From: Sphingobacterium sp. N143
GTDB taxonomy: Bacteria > Bacteroidota > Bacteroidia > Sphingobacteriales > Sphingobacteriaceae
NCBI RefSeq assembly: GCF_030325625.1
Contig: NZ_JACAIS010000002.1
Location: 1 to 64,000, forward strand
Direction of reading: 5' to 3'
Length of the DNA: 64,000 nt
Both the position numbers and the translations under genes were made by a program. Shown here in pieces: positions 1 through 9,565 of this stretch. The notes beneath the pieces were generated by a model, which had not been told where the DNA came from, searched no databases, and saw nothing but the letters and a program-made list of their open reading frames with translations. How positions within the stretch are numbered: the first letter of the stretch is position 1; every line of letters starts with the position of its first letter.

Positions 1-61
1 TAGGGAGATTTCGTGCAGAATTCCAAGCCTTTTGTTTTATTTTCTTTCAATATCCCTGTAA

Positions 62-369
62 CTCGCTGTGAACTTGGTGGATTCTTTTTTGAGGAACTAG
101 GCCTTGGGGGCTGAAAGCCCTCCTGCCAAGGACCCAGTCGCAAAGGTAGATATAGTAGGCCGCTGCAAGGACCACGAACTTATGGAAGGTCATTCCAGCA
201 CAAAGGCCTGGCTAGCCGAACCGAAAAAGGGACGTCGGCAGCACACACAGAAAAAGCTGACTACGCTGGAAAGTGGTCTACAACCGCCCCCCCCGGATCT
301 GCTCCGGAAAATCCATACCCGCGATTCGGCTAGCCTGACCTAAGCCTTGAAGGATATAGTTCACACGAG
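62..369 (+). ncRNA. Unidentified structured RNA candidate
   Basis: The two ends are complementary: 62-74 pairs with 358-369 (12 base pairs, one bulged C at 66). Inside, 210-220 pairs with 325-335 without a mismatch and 203-207 can pair with 344-348. Local hairpins are seen at 102-131 (outer stem 102-107/126-131, inner stem 108-112/116-120), 234-261 and 293-307. Likely loops are rich in A on the + strand, which suggests the + strand is the RNA. A weak promoter (TTTG at 31-34, TATCCCTG at 51-58) would start transcription close to 62. I do not recognise the family: RNase P, tmRNA, SRP and 6S signatures are absent. The strand and exact ends are inference; the base pairing is seen directly. Confidence 0.5.
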
Positions 370-391
370 GCAATGTTGTATCGTTTCTAAC

Positions 392-417
392 CAGGGCTTG
401 GTGTAATATAAGTCCTG
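392..417. other. Short hairpin downstream of the RNA candidate
   Basis: Eight base pairs (392-399 with 410-417, one G-U) enclose a 10-nt loop. It lies 22 nt after the closing stem of the structured unit and could be its last domain or a weak terminator, although no T-run follows. Confidence 0.3.
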
Positions 418-440
418 ATCAATTAACAGTTTAGTATAGA

Positions 441-506
441 TTTAGTTTAGGTTTTACTTAGGTTTTACTTAGGTTTTACTTAGGTTTAGTTTAGGTTTAG
501 TTTAGG
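441..506. repeat. Six tandem 11-bp repeats
   Basis: Six perfectly spaced 11-bp units, three of TTTTACTTAGG flanked by one copy (left) and two copies (right) of TTTAGTTTAGG. The TAGG core recurs exactly every 11 bp at 448, 459, 470, 481, 492 and 503. The period is close to one DNA helical turn, so all copies would face the same side of the helix. The role is unknown; it could be a protein-binding array or replication slippage. Confidence 0.85.
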
Positions 507-796
507 TTGAAGCTAGACAAAAGCTAACTAAAAACTAACTTAATTATATACAATATCTAAGCAAATAGAAAACTTAATCTCCTTCAATAGAAAACCCGTC
601 CACAGAAACACAACATTATTTACAAAGTATAGCGACCTATAAAGCAAAAAACACCGAATATGAGACATGGACAGGAACAACAGTTACATGTGACTAAAGT
701 GAATCTAAACTATCTCATTATGGTCGTAAGAAGAGAAGAAAGGCTGATACAAGTTACAATGAAAAATAATCCAATTAGATAAGAAATTTAAAAAAA
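507..796. other. AT-rich stretch with no recognised gene
   Basis: Between the 11-bp array and the stop codon of the GtrA-like gene I see no open reading frame of note, no strong hairpin and no clear promoter. The minus-strand sphingolipid operon ends here, yet no typical terminator stem is visible. Confidence 0.5.
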
Positions 797-1192
797 TTAT
801 TCTTTATCGGGTCTGAAAACCCAAAAACGCTGAAGGGTATAATTAAAGCCCAAAGAAACAAGCAACTCAACAACCAGCTTGGAAAATAGGAAATTCAAGT
901 GATATATATCTACCAGAAAGTGGATTCCAGTAGATTTCAACAAAATACTCCCACAAACTACAAGGACAAATTTCCATAACTGACTGCCTACAGAATGCTG
1001 TGTACTTCCAAATGACCAATATCGATTAATCAAAAAATTCACAACGGCACCAAGACTACCACTGATTGCATTAGAAAAAGGGGCACTGATTTGTAACAAC
1101 TTGTAGCAGGCAGAATATACCCCAAAATCAAACAATCCGCCCAAAAAGGCGGATAGCTGTGCTTTTAAAAAAGTAATAACTCTTGAAGACAT
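797..1192 (-). CDS. GtrA-like family membrane protein
   Basis: A 131-residue, very hydrophobic protein with about four membrane segments, the length and layout of the GtrA/DPMS family. The family includes GtrA proteins, thought to flip undecaprenyl-phosphate-linked sugars, and subunits of lipid glycosyltransferases. A typical feature is the N-terminal segment rich in Gly and Phe followed by an NFLINRYW-type stretch (residues 52-59). It is the last gene of a five-gene minus-strand operon, 2 nt after the phosphatidyltransferase gene. That context suggests a role in moving or modifying a lipid, possibly a sphingolipid or its headgroup, but this is inference. Family assignment is fairly sure; substrate is unknown. 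Confidence 0.8.
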   Translation of the reverse strand: MSSRVITFLKAQLSAFLGGLFDFGVYSACYKLLQISAPFSNAISGSLGAVVNFLINRYWSFGSTQHSVGSQLWKFVLVVCGSILLKSTGIHFLVDIYHLNFLFSKLVVELLVSLGFNYTLQRFWVFRPDKE

Positions 1193-1194
1193 AT

Positions 1195-1887
1195 TTAATG
1201 GGACTCTTCTTGCTGTTTCTTTAATTTATCTTCTTTATCTTTTGCATCGCCCAGTTTTAAGAGTAACCGAGTGTCATTCGTATTGATAATGAAAAGCAAA
1301 ATACATATCACCAGCACACTCCAATTAATGGAACCCGGCATCACTACTTCAAATAACATAACCAAAGAGATAATGACCCGTATTTCCGTTGGACCGAGGA
1401 TCCCGGCATCAATTGTATATTTATCCGTAATCCGATACCGGAGCTGTGAGATAATCATTGCCCAGCCATATAAAGCAACCAAAGTAAATCCTAAATACTT
1501 AAAATCGCCTGTCGTATATAGCACATAACCTAGACCGATAAAAACCGTGCTGATCCAATCCATCACGATATCTAATGCGAACCCATACCAGCGGCGTGAC
1601 TTATTCCGATAGAAAGCAATACGTCCATCCAAGGAATCACCAAACCACTGCACAAAAAAACCTAGAATTCCTAAAAGGAGGTAACGGATATCGACATACT
1701 CTGCCAGAAGGAAACTCCCCAGTACCATGAGAGAACCAAAAAAACCAATTGCCGTGAGCCCATCTGAAGTAATCCAATTCGGAATCCGAGGAACCAGATA
1801 AGTAATTAATTTTTGCTCGGGTTGACTTAGAATATTTGTTCTTTTCCGGTCTTGAAAAAGTTTTTTATTAATTTTAAACTCACTCAT
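1195..1887 (-). CDS. CDP-alcohol phosphatidyltransferase family protein
   Basis: A 230-residue integral membrane protein of the CDP-OH-P transferase family, which joins an alcohol to a phosphatidyl or phospho-headgroup group using a CDP-activated donor. The metal-binding motif is visible as D84..D87-G88 and G102...D106...D110. The Arg that usually follows Ala in the DGxxAR part is Phe (residue 92). About six hydrophobic segments surround the motif and the C-terminus is a charged lysine-rich tail. It lies between a probable ceramide reductase gene and a GtrA-like gene in the serine palmitoyltransferase operon, so a role in adding a phospho-headgroup to ceramide (for example phosphoethanolamine or phosphoinositol) is likely but not proven. 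Confidence 0.85.
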   Translation of the reverse strand: MSEFKINKKLFQDRKRTNILSQPEQKLITYLVPRIPNWITSDGLTAIGFFGSLMVLGSFLLAEYVDIRYLLLGILGFFVQWFGDSLDGRIAFYRNKSRRWYGFALDIVMDWISTVFIGLGYVLYTTGDFKYLGFTLVALYGWAMIISQLRYRITDKYTIDAGILGPTEIRVIISLVMLFEVVMPGSINWSVLVICILLFIINTNDTRLLLKLGDAKDKEDKLKKQQEESH

Positions 1888-1896
1888 CTGTTGCGA

Positions 1897-2889
1897 TTAT
1901 AACCATTTATTTTCTTTATACCAAACCAACGCCTCCATTAAACCGTCTTTCAAATTATATTGGGGGGCATATTGAATTTGTCGTTGGGCCAATGAAATAT
2001 CGCAGCCCCAATTTTCGGCCGTAAGCTCGTTCAATCGCTCAGGGTACAGTACAGGTATCGTATTTGAATTTCTATATAAACGTTCAAAAATCTGCGCTAC
2101 CAGTTTTACAATTCCCAGGGGAATATGCATACGGATCATTTTCTTTTGACTAAACTCCTTAAAATATTTTGCCATTTCATAACGATCATATACTTGTCCA
2201 TCACTCAGGTTATACACCTGTCTTCCACCCTGATCAAAACGACAAGCATTCAAAATTGCCTGAACGAGGTCGGCCACATAGATAAAACTCAATTTTTGGG
2301 GAGATCTTCCAACATAGGCATCCATTCCCCCATTCATCGTTTTAAAAAGAATAAAAATATCTTTTTCTCTTGGGCCATAAACCGCGGTGGGCCTCAGAAT
2401 AGTCACGGGGTATTCCTCAAAATCACGCAATGCAAGTTCGGCCTTTCTTTTACTGCGTCCATAAGCTGTGACCGGATGATAGGGGTTGCTTTCATCAATC
2501 AACGCGGCATCATAGTTGACCGGGCCTATTGCGGCTAGGCTACTGACAAATACAAACCTTTGGATTGGAACTGTTAATGAGAAGCACGCTGAAGCTAAAT
2601 TTTTGGTATAGTCAACGTTGACTTTCTCTAAATCGCCTTCATTTTTGGCACGCGTCATTGCCGCAGCATGAACAACATAGGTATAATTCTCAGCCTCCAA
2701 TAAAGCCTTCAGGGAGGCAATATCTGCGAAATCAGGATAAACAAACTTATCCACAAAAGAACGAATCTCCGACACATCACTCGACTTACGTACAGCTGCA
2801 TGCACTTCCATCCCTGCCGCTTTTGCTGCCCTTGTTAAATGATAACCTACAAAACCACTCGCTCCAGTGATCAATATTTTCTCTATCAT
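1897..2889 (-). CDS. NAD-dependent epimerase/dehydratase (extended SDR), probable ceramide reductase CerR
   Basis: A 330-residue extended short-chain dehydrogenase. The N-terminal Rossmann motif GASGFVG starts at residue 9, and the catalytic pair is Tyr143 and Lys147 (YGRSK). It overlaps the upstream acyltransferase-like gene by 4 nt (ATGA), a sign of tight co-translation. In Caulobacter and other bacteria an SDR of this type (CerR) reduces 3-oxo-ceramide after serine palmitoyltransferase and a GNAT-like ceramide synthase have acted. The same three-gene set is present here, so I infer the same reaction. A sugar-nucleotide epimerase is the alternative, but no sugar genes flank it. Confidence 0.8.
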   Translation of the reverse strand: MIEKILITGASGFVGYHLTRAAKAAGMEVHAAVRKSSDVSEIRSFVDKFVYPDFADIASLKALLEAENYTYVVHAAAMTRAKNEGDLEKVNVDYTKNLASACFSLTVPIQRFVFVSSLAAIGPVNYDAALIDESNPYHPVTAYGRSKRKAELALRDFEEYPVTILRPTAVYGPREKDIFILFKTMNGGMDAYVGRSPQKLSFIYVADLVQAILNACRFDQGGRQVYNLSDGQVYDRYEMAKYFKEFSQKKMIRMHIPLGIVKLVAQIFERLYRNSNTIPVLYPERLNELTAENWGCDISLAQRQIQYAPQYNLKDGLMEALVWYKENKWL

Positions 2890-4007
2890 AATGATTTTTG
2901 ATACAAACGGTAACGTTTGTACAATTCTCCATTAATTTGTTCAATAGCATGGTTCATCATATAATTATGCTCCAACATCCATGAACATTCGGCCCCTTTA
3001 ATATTCGAGCCTTTTGAATTTTTAATAATACGGCCATATAGGCAAGCCTCAATCCCTAGCTTACGATAATCTTCCAAGACGCCCAACATCAATACACGCA
3101 ACAAGTTGATCTTCTTCATCCCAAACAGCAATTTAAAAATCCCAGTGGGAAGCAAACGCCCCTTCTTGATCTTGATAAGAATCTGATTGATATCTGGAAC
3201 GCCTAACCCAAACCCAATCAATTGGCCATCCTTTTCTGCTAAAATAGCAAAACGCGGATCAAGGATCATTTTGAGATCTTTAGCGGTATAGTTGAATTCA
3301 TCTTCAGTCATCGGGACGAAACCCAAGTTTTTATCCCAGGCTTTATTGTAGATTTCCCTGACTTTCGCCGCTTCATTTTTGAAATCTTTAACATTAAATT
3401 GTCGCAATGTAATTCCCGATCTTTTCAGACGTTCTTCTAATTTTTCCAACAATTTCACTGAACGTTGACTGGCGGTATTCTCCATCACCAAATATGCACG
3501 GAGATCAACCTTTTGTCCATAGCCTGCCCTAGTAATCAATTCCATATAATACGGCGAATTATAAGGCATCATAGCGACAGGTGGGCGGTCAAACCCTTCC
3601 ACCAATAAACCGACAGTATCATTGGTCGATAGATTGATCGGTCCGACAATGGTGTCGCCCCCCTTGGCTTTCACCCATTTTTCTGCCGTCTCAAACAAGG
3701 CATTGGCAACCTCTTGATCGTCAATACAGTCAAAAAAGCCCCACTGCCCTTCATTTACCTGATTAAAGGCATTGTGATTGTTGTTCCAAATCGCACAGAT
3801 CCGGCCAACAATTTTTTCATCACGATAAGCTAAGAAAGGCTGTGCTTGAGAATGTTTATAGAACGGGTGCTTATTGGGGGAAAGCAGATCTTCTTGTTCA
3901 AGAAATAAGGCTGGTACATAATTAGGATTTCCCTCATAGAGACTATGAGGGAAATCTATAAACAACCGTCTTTGTTTCTTTGTTTCAACGGGTACAATCT
4001 GAATCAT
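2886..4007 (-). CDS. GNAT-like acyltransferase, probable bacterial ceramide synthase
   Basis: A 373-residue soluble protein without signal peptide. It resembles the large Bacteroidota family often labelled GNAT or hypothetical, with an N-terminal acyltransferase-like half (LAYRDEKIVGRICAIWN near residues 58-74 and the GFFD segment near 89-92) and a second acyltransferase-like half. It lies 13 nt after the serine palmitoyltransferase gene and overlaps the reductase gene. Bacterial ceramide synthase (bCerS of Caulobacter) is a GNAT-like enzyme that acylates 3-oxo-sphinganine. Operon position supports that role here. The function is inferred from context and family; no catalytic residue can be pointed to with certainty. 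Confidence 0.7.
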   Translation of the reverse strand: MIQIVPVETKKQRRLFIDFPHSLYEGNPNYVPALFLEQEDLLSPNKHPFYKHSQAQPFLAYRDEKIVGRICAIWNNNHNAFNQVNEGQWGFFDCIDDQEVANALFETAEKWVKAKGGDTIVGPINLSTNDTVGLLVEGFDRPPVAMMPYNSPYYMELITRAGYGQKVDLRAYLVMENTASQRSVKLLEKLEERLKRSGITLRQFNVKDFKNEAAKVREIYNKAWDKNLGFVPMTEDEFNYTAKDLKMILDPRFAILAEKDGQLIGFGLGVPDINQILIKIKKGRLLPTGIFKLLFGMKKINLLRVLMLGVLEDYRKLGIEACLYGRIIKNSKGSNIKGAECSWMLEHNYMMNHAIEQINGELYKRYRLYQKSL

Positions 4008-4020
4008 ATACGATTAGATT

Positions 4021-5256
<1,236 letters not shown>

Positions 5257-5397
5257 TTAGATGTTATTGTAACAAACAAAATTATCGAATTGGACTTTTA
5301 TATAAAAAACTCTGCCTTCGACTAAAAATCTGCTTTACCCACAATGTAAGTTGAAATTCTACGTTGTATATGTTCACAATAATTCCAAAAAACGTTG

Positions 5398-5405
5398 CAA
5401 ACATA
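5398..5405 (-). promoter_or_regulatory. Putative -7 element for the sphingolipid operon
   Basis: Read on the minus strand this is TATGTTTG, a perfect TAnnTTTG element of the Bacteroidota sigma-A type, 177 nt before the spt start. No clear TTTG is found at the proper upstream distance. If used, it gives a long leader of about 170 nt. Confidence 0.45.
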
Positions 5406-5539
5406 CGAAAACATAATCTGACTTTCACTTAAATTTAGTCATATTTTTAACACATCCCCTCAAAACAGTTAATTTTATTTTAATACTCCGCTAACATCTC
5501 ACACACAATTCTACTATAAAATAAGACAATTTTAATAAT

Positions 5540-5547
5540 TATATTTG
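5540..5547 (+). promoter_or_regulatory. Putative -7 element for smpB
   Basis: TATATTTG matches the TAnnTTTG consensus and lies 83 nt upstream of the smpB start. The upstream TTTG is not obvious. The 410-nt region 5221-5630 thus holds divergent promoters for spt and smpB; I see no other feature in it. Confidence 0.5.
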
Positions 5548-5630
5548 CGAACTTTAAATTATCCTATAATTAGTTACATTTAGGTTCATTGCAGTAGCAA
5601 TGGTATAGACTTACTAATATACAACAATAT

Positions 5631-6086
5631 ATGGCTTTATCTTCAGATATCAATATAAAAAATAAAAAAGCTTCTTTTGAATATCATTTATTAGACAAGT
5701 ACATTGCAGGGATTAGGTTACTGGGTACTGAAATCAAATCCATACGTGAGGGAAAAGCGAATATCAATGACAGCTTCTGTAGTTTCTTCGATGACGGATT
5801 ATATATCCGTAACATGCATATCGCCGAGTATTCCATGGGTTCATTTTATAATCACGAAGCAAAACGCGATCGACAACTCCTGCTGACAAAGAAAGAACTA
5901 AAGAAACTAAAAGAAAAAGGTGAGGAACGTGGTTTTACCATTATTCCTTTACGCATCTTTATCAGCGCTCGAGGCTTTGCAAAGGTTGAAATCGCTCTAG
6001 CTCAAGGTAAAAAAGATTTCGACAAAAGAGAAAACATCAAAGAAAGAGATGCTAAACGTGAACTTGATCGCGTGATGAAGTTTTAA
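5631..6086 (+). CDS. smpB: SsrA-binding protein SmpB
   Basis: A 151-residue protein of normal SmpB length. It binds tmRNA and the stalled ribosome and is required for trans-translation. Seen are the early GTEIKSIREGKANI stretch (residues 33-46), the conserved NHEAKRDRQLLL block (residues 74-85) and a basic C-terminal tail with KKDFDKRENIKERD that enters the ribosomal decoding centre. It stands alone between the sphingolipid operon and a downstream terminator. The tmRNA itself was not found in this window. Confidence 0.97.
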   Translation: MALSSDINIKNKKASFEYHLLDKYIAGIRLLGTEIKSIREGKANINDSFCSFFDDGLYIRNMHIAEYSMGSFYNHEAKRDRQLLLTKKELKKLKEKGEERGFTIIPLRIFISARGFAKVEIALAQGKKDFDKRENIKERDAKRELDRVMKF

Positions 6087-6128
6087 CCTATTGCGCCTGG
6101 CAAATGCTGCTGGTGTAAAGCGTTGATA

Positions 6129-6166
6129 ATAAAAAGGGGACTAAAGAAATTAAGCCCCCTTTTTAT
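6129..6166. terminator. Rho-independent terminator after smpB, bidirectional
   Basis: The arms ATAAAAAGGGG and CCCCCTTTTTAT close a stem with A-run and T-run on either side. It lies between convergent smpB (+) and the thioesterase gene (-) and can serve both. Confidence 0.85.
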
Positions 6167-6215
6167 CGACAGGATTATTCTTATATGGGATAACCTAAGC
6201 TAACACAGGATGAAA

Positions 6216-6617
6216 CTAATCAATATCCAGCCCTTCCAATACGGGGATTGGCTGTTTATTTTCATTCAATGCAACGAAAGTAAAGACCCCTTCAATAGCC
6301 AGCTCTCGCCCTTCTTTGTACATATGTTCCAGATATATTTCCACTTTGACTTTTAAGCTCGTTCGCCCTACATGCTGAACCCGTGCAATAGCTTCAATAA
6401 TGCTTCCCGAAGGAATCGCTTTATTAAAATCAATACGATCAGTTGACACGGTCACCAATGTTTTCCGACAGAACCGCGTTGCGGCCATAAAAGACACCTC
6501 ATCCATAATGGACATCGCCTTACCGCCAAATAAAGTGTCGTGATGATTGGTCAGAAACGGAAAAACAGTACTGCACACATGCGTTTCCGACAAATCAATA
6601 CGTTCTTGTAAAGTCAT
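6216..6617 (-). CDS. Acyl-CoA thioesterase (hotdog fold)
   Basis: A 133-residue single-hotdog thioesterase of the YciA/acyl-CoA hydrolase type, which cleaves acyl-CoA to free acid and CoA. The active-site loop N24-H-H-D-T-L-F-G-G-K is followed by the helix MSIMDE with Asp39 and Glu40, as in the family. The Phe-Thr-Phe-Val-Ala strand near residue 113 is also typical. It is transcribed after the MutS-like gene with a 66-nt gap, so they may share a transcript. Substrate length cannot be read from the sequence. Confidence 0.9.
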   Translation of the reverse strand: MTLQERIDLSETHVCSTVFPFLTNHHDTLFGGKAMSIMDEVSFMAATRFCRKTLVTVSTDRIDFNKAIPSGSIIEAIARVQHVGRTSLKVKVEIYLEHMYKEGRELAIEGVFTFVALNENKQPIPVLEGLDID

Positions 6618-6683
6618 TTATTTTTATTTAGTAGATAATAAGAGGTCACAAATGTAACCAATCCTAAAATAAATACCTCATTT

Positions 6684-8507
6684 TTATTCCATATTTTCAT
6701 CGATATCAACCCCTATTCCCTTCAATAATAAAGAGGCATTAAAGATTTTGCATTCGCCCATTTTCAGCTTATAGTCGAACACCATCTGCCCGGCATCCAC
6801 ACGAATATCAAAATGATAATTCTTGATCTCTCCCCGGAACTCCTCTTCCAAGCTGGACAACTGTAAATCATGCGTGGCCACCATCCCTTTTCCACTTAGG
6901 TGCACCAATTTTTTTATAATTGCCCGTGATCCCAGGTATTTATCCACAGAATTGGTTCCTCGTAACATTTCATCAATCAGAAAAAAACTATCAGCATGAG
7001 ACGCTACAGTATCCAGTATAAATTTCATCCGGTTCAACTCAGCCTTAAACGTTGAGGTACTCTCATTTAAATTATCTCTGATACGCATATACGAAATGAG
7101 CCTGTAAATAGGCAGTTGAAACGAAATTGCTGCCACAGAGGCGCCTGCATAAGCTAAAATTGCGTTGATACCAACAGTACGCAAAAACGTGCTTTTCCCA
7201 GCCATGTTCGAACCTGTCACCAGGGCCACCCGATGGTCCAAACTATCATAATCATTTGCAACGACCTGTCCATGAGGAATCAATGGATGACACATACCCT
7301 TCGCCAGAATCCGGTCAGTAAGCGGGTCGTTGAGGATCGTTGGATACACATATGTTGGATGGTTTCGCTTCCAAACCGCTAGACTAACAATGGCTTCCAT
7401 TTTTGCCAAAGTGTCAAATGCATTTACAATTTCATATTCGTATTTCTTTTTCCATTCGATAATTGCCAGTACCTGCCTAAAATCCCAAAGAAGAAAGAGG
7501 TTGAGGAATACACCTACCAGTACATTATTCCGCGCATCCAGATTATTGATAAGACCAGCAAGCTGCTGAAACGCTTTGGAAATAGGTACTTCGGCATGAC
7601 CTCGCTTCAGCTCATTGGCCAGATCCTGCAACGATACCGTTTTCCATTCATGACTTTCAATGGAACGAATCGCATCCGCATAAGCTCCTAAGATGCCACC
7701 TATTTTATCGATCCTAGAAGAGAATATCCCCACACTTCCAGCTTTTGCCAAGGGCCAAAGAATATGAAACAACCCTATTAGCATGGCTATGGCGGAAAAT
7801 TTTGAGTTTATGAAACTTCCTGCAAGGGCTAATAAAAATAGAATTGGTCCAATTTTGACATACCCGTGCATAAAGGCATTGCCAAACTGAAAATTCCGGT
7901 CCTGAAAATAAGTGGACAAAAATGCCTTGATATCCAATCGGTGGTTCATGCTCGCTAAAAGCTTAGCCTGAAAATCCCAGAGCCAATCTGATTCATTTTC
8001 CAGTTCTTGAGAAGCTTCTTGATTTCGCCGAATCTGCGTGCTGTCCAATGGGGCGTTGAGCCAGGAAGCCAAAAGATCTATTCCCTGTTTGGTGGCAGCT
8101 CGATTTAATTGTGCAAATAATGAATATTCACCAAATATATCCATGTCAGAGGTATACGGATGGTTTCCATCCGAAAAATCGTCTCCATGTGCATACATAT
8201 TGGGTTTGCCCTCCGCAATGGCCTGCTCGTTGGTCAAGACCTGCAGATAGGACTCAACGTATTTTTTCTGAATTTCAAGTTGGCTTTGCCTGCGTACCAG
8301 GTAGGCAAATAAAAACAGTAATGCAAAGAAACACACAAAAACAAGCAGCAGATTTTCCAGTTGAAAGGTATAAAACAACAGTCCTCCCCCACCAAGAATA
8401 ACCATTAGTCGAGACAGGCTCAACTTATTTACCTGTTTATTTAACTTTAAAACCCTTGAAGCAATCTCCTGATGCTTTTGGCCATATAACATATCGATTG
8501 GATTCAT
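6684..8507 (-). CDS. MutS-family ATPase with membrane segments
   Basis: A 607-residue protein whose C-terminal half is a MutS domain V ATPase: Walker A GSNMAGKST at 432-440, Walker B FFLIDE at 508-513, and the THD switch near 545-547. The N-terminal half lacks the mismatch-recognition domain and instead has hydrophobic stretches at about 32-72, 217-256 and 330-350 that should cross the membrane. It is therefore not the repair protein MutS but the membrane-anchored MutS-like family common in Bacteroidota. The substrate is unknown. It is followed by the thioesterase gene. Confidence 0.85.
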   Translation of the reverse strand: MNPIDMLYGQKHQEIASRVLKLNKQVNKLSLSRLMVILGGGGLLFYTFQLENLLLVFVCFFALLFLFAYLVRRQSQLEIQKKYVESYLQVLTNEQAIAEGKPNMYAHGDDFSDGNHPYTSDMDIFGEYSLFAQLNRAATKQGIDLLASWLNAPLDSTQIRRNQEASQELENESDWLWDFQAKLLASMNHRLDIKAFLSTYFQDRNFQFGNAFMHGYVKIGPILFLLALAGSFINSKFSAIAMLIGLFHILWPLAKAGSVGIFSSRIDKIGGILGAYADAIRSIESHEWKTVSLQDLANELKRGHAEVPISKAFQQLAGLINNLDARNNVLVGVFLNLFLLWDFRQVLAIIEWKKKYEYEIVNAFDTLAKMEAIVSLAVWKRNHPTYVYPTILNDPLTDRILAKGMCHPLIPHGQVVANDYDSLDHRVALVTGSNMAGKSTFLRTVGINAILAYAGASVAAISFQLPIYRLISYMRIRDNLNESTSTFKAELNRMKFILDTVASHADSFFLIDEMLRGTNSVDKYLGSRAIIKKLVHLSGKGMVATHDLQLSSLEEEFRGEIKNYHFDIRVDAGQMVFDYKLKMGECKIFNASLLLKGIGVDIDENME

Positions 8508-8711
8508 ATATAAAGATTATTCATTCGTGTATGTTCAATTGATGCATGAATTCAAAGAATCAATTTGGATCATTCCTATTGGAAAAATAAAGAAAACCTT
8601 CCTATTTTCGTTTATTTCGATTGTTATATTGTAAAAATTAAACAAAAAAGCGAATAAGTAAGGCGTTCTCAGATTAAAGACAGCTAGGGCAGCTCTCGTC
8701 ATAAATTTGGC

Positions 8712-9368
8712 TTACCATGCTTGGTCCCCCACCAAAGGGACAAAACGAAAAGTATCCAATTCTATACGGTCAAAATCATTTTCCCCCACACGAATTATCG
8801 TCATCATCTTTTGGGACTTCTCATCCCCTACGGGGATAACAAAAATACCGCCCATCTTCAATTGCTTTAACATCACCTCAGGTACAAATGGAGCACCAGC
8901 TGTTACGATAATCTTATCATATGGCGCATGTTCTTTGATCCCTTTCGAACCGTCGCCCAAAAAGAAATGTGGCTTATACCCCATGTATGGCAATACCTGA
9001 ATTGTTCGATTGTATAGATTTTCTTGGCGCTCTATCGTATATACCTCGGCTCCCAACTCCAATAAAATGCACGTTTGATAGCCGGACCCGGTTCCTATCT
9101 CGAGTACTTTATCCCCCTTTTTCACATGGAGCAATTCGGATTGATATGCGACAGTATAGGGTTGAGAGATCGTTTGTCCATCACCAATCGGAAAAGCAAT
9201 GTCCCGATAAGCCTGATTCCAAAACGTCTCATCAAAGAAGAAATGACGAGGCACCTTTCCGATGGCATCTAATACTTTTTGGTCTTCAATACCTCGACTC
9301 TTTAAGTGCTCCACCAATTTCTTACGCGCACCTTTCTCCCGATAATTATCAATAAACTTATATGCCAT
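8712..9368 (-). CDS. pcm: Protein-L-isoaspartate O-methyltransferase
   Basis: A 218-residue SAM-dependent methyltransferase that repairs isoaspartyl residues in damaged proteins. The family motif QTISQP is at 65-70, and the SAM-binding motif VLEIGTGSGYQT is at 88-99. Motifs PYDKIIVTAGAP and a late GGIFVIPVG follow in the expected order. Start and length are normal. It lies between priA and the MutS-like gene, all on the minus strand, with about 200 nt on each side, so it may have its own promoter. Confidence 0.95.
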   Translation of the reverse strand: MAYKFIDNYREKGARKKLVEHLKSRGIEDQKVLDAIGKVPRHFFFDETFWNQAYRDIAFPIGDGQTISQPYTVAYQSELLHVKKGDKVLEIGTGSGYQTCILLELGAEVYTIERQENLYNRTIQVLPYMGYKPHFFLGDGSKGIKEHAPYDKIIVTAGAPFVPEVMLKQLKMGGIFVIPVGDEKSQKMMTIIRVGENDFDRIELDTFRFVPLVGDQAW

Positions 9369-9565
9369 GGTGCTTCAAATTTACTTTTAAAAAGGCATAT
9401 TCATGGGAACTATTCGCAAATCGTTTAACATCAATTCAATATAACGTTTTGAATGCACCTGGCACAACAGTAGTCGTCTGAAGCGCATCAGCAATAAAGT
9501 AACACATGCCTTTTCAGAATCTAACAGCAAGAGAGCAAGTAGACTCCAATACTACAGGGAGCCGA

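Noticed and set aside
104..343. Open frame of 79 codons inside the structured RNA region
   Set aside because: It overlaps the complementary helices, has low-complexity proline and lysine-rich content, and no promoter or homology signs; the base pairing explains the sequence better.
256..362. Group I intron-like P7 signature (GACTA at 259-263 and AAGGATATAGTTC at 350-362)
   Set aside because: The P, Q and P3/P8 core elements are not found, no interrupted gene flanks it, and the closing 12-bp helix competes with the supposed P7.
62..369. RNase P RNA, tmRNA or retron msr-msd as identity of the RNA
   Set aside because: The GAGGAAAGTCC and ACAGAA elements of RNase P and the tRNA-like ends of tmRNA are absent, and no reverse transcriptase gene follows as it would for a retron.
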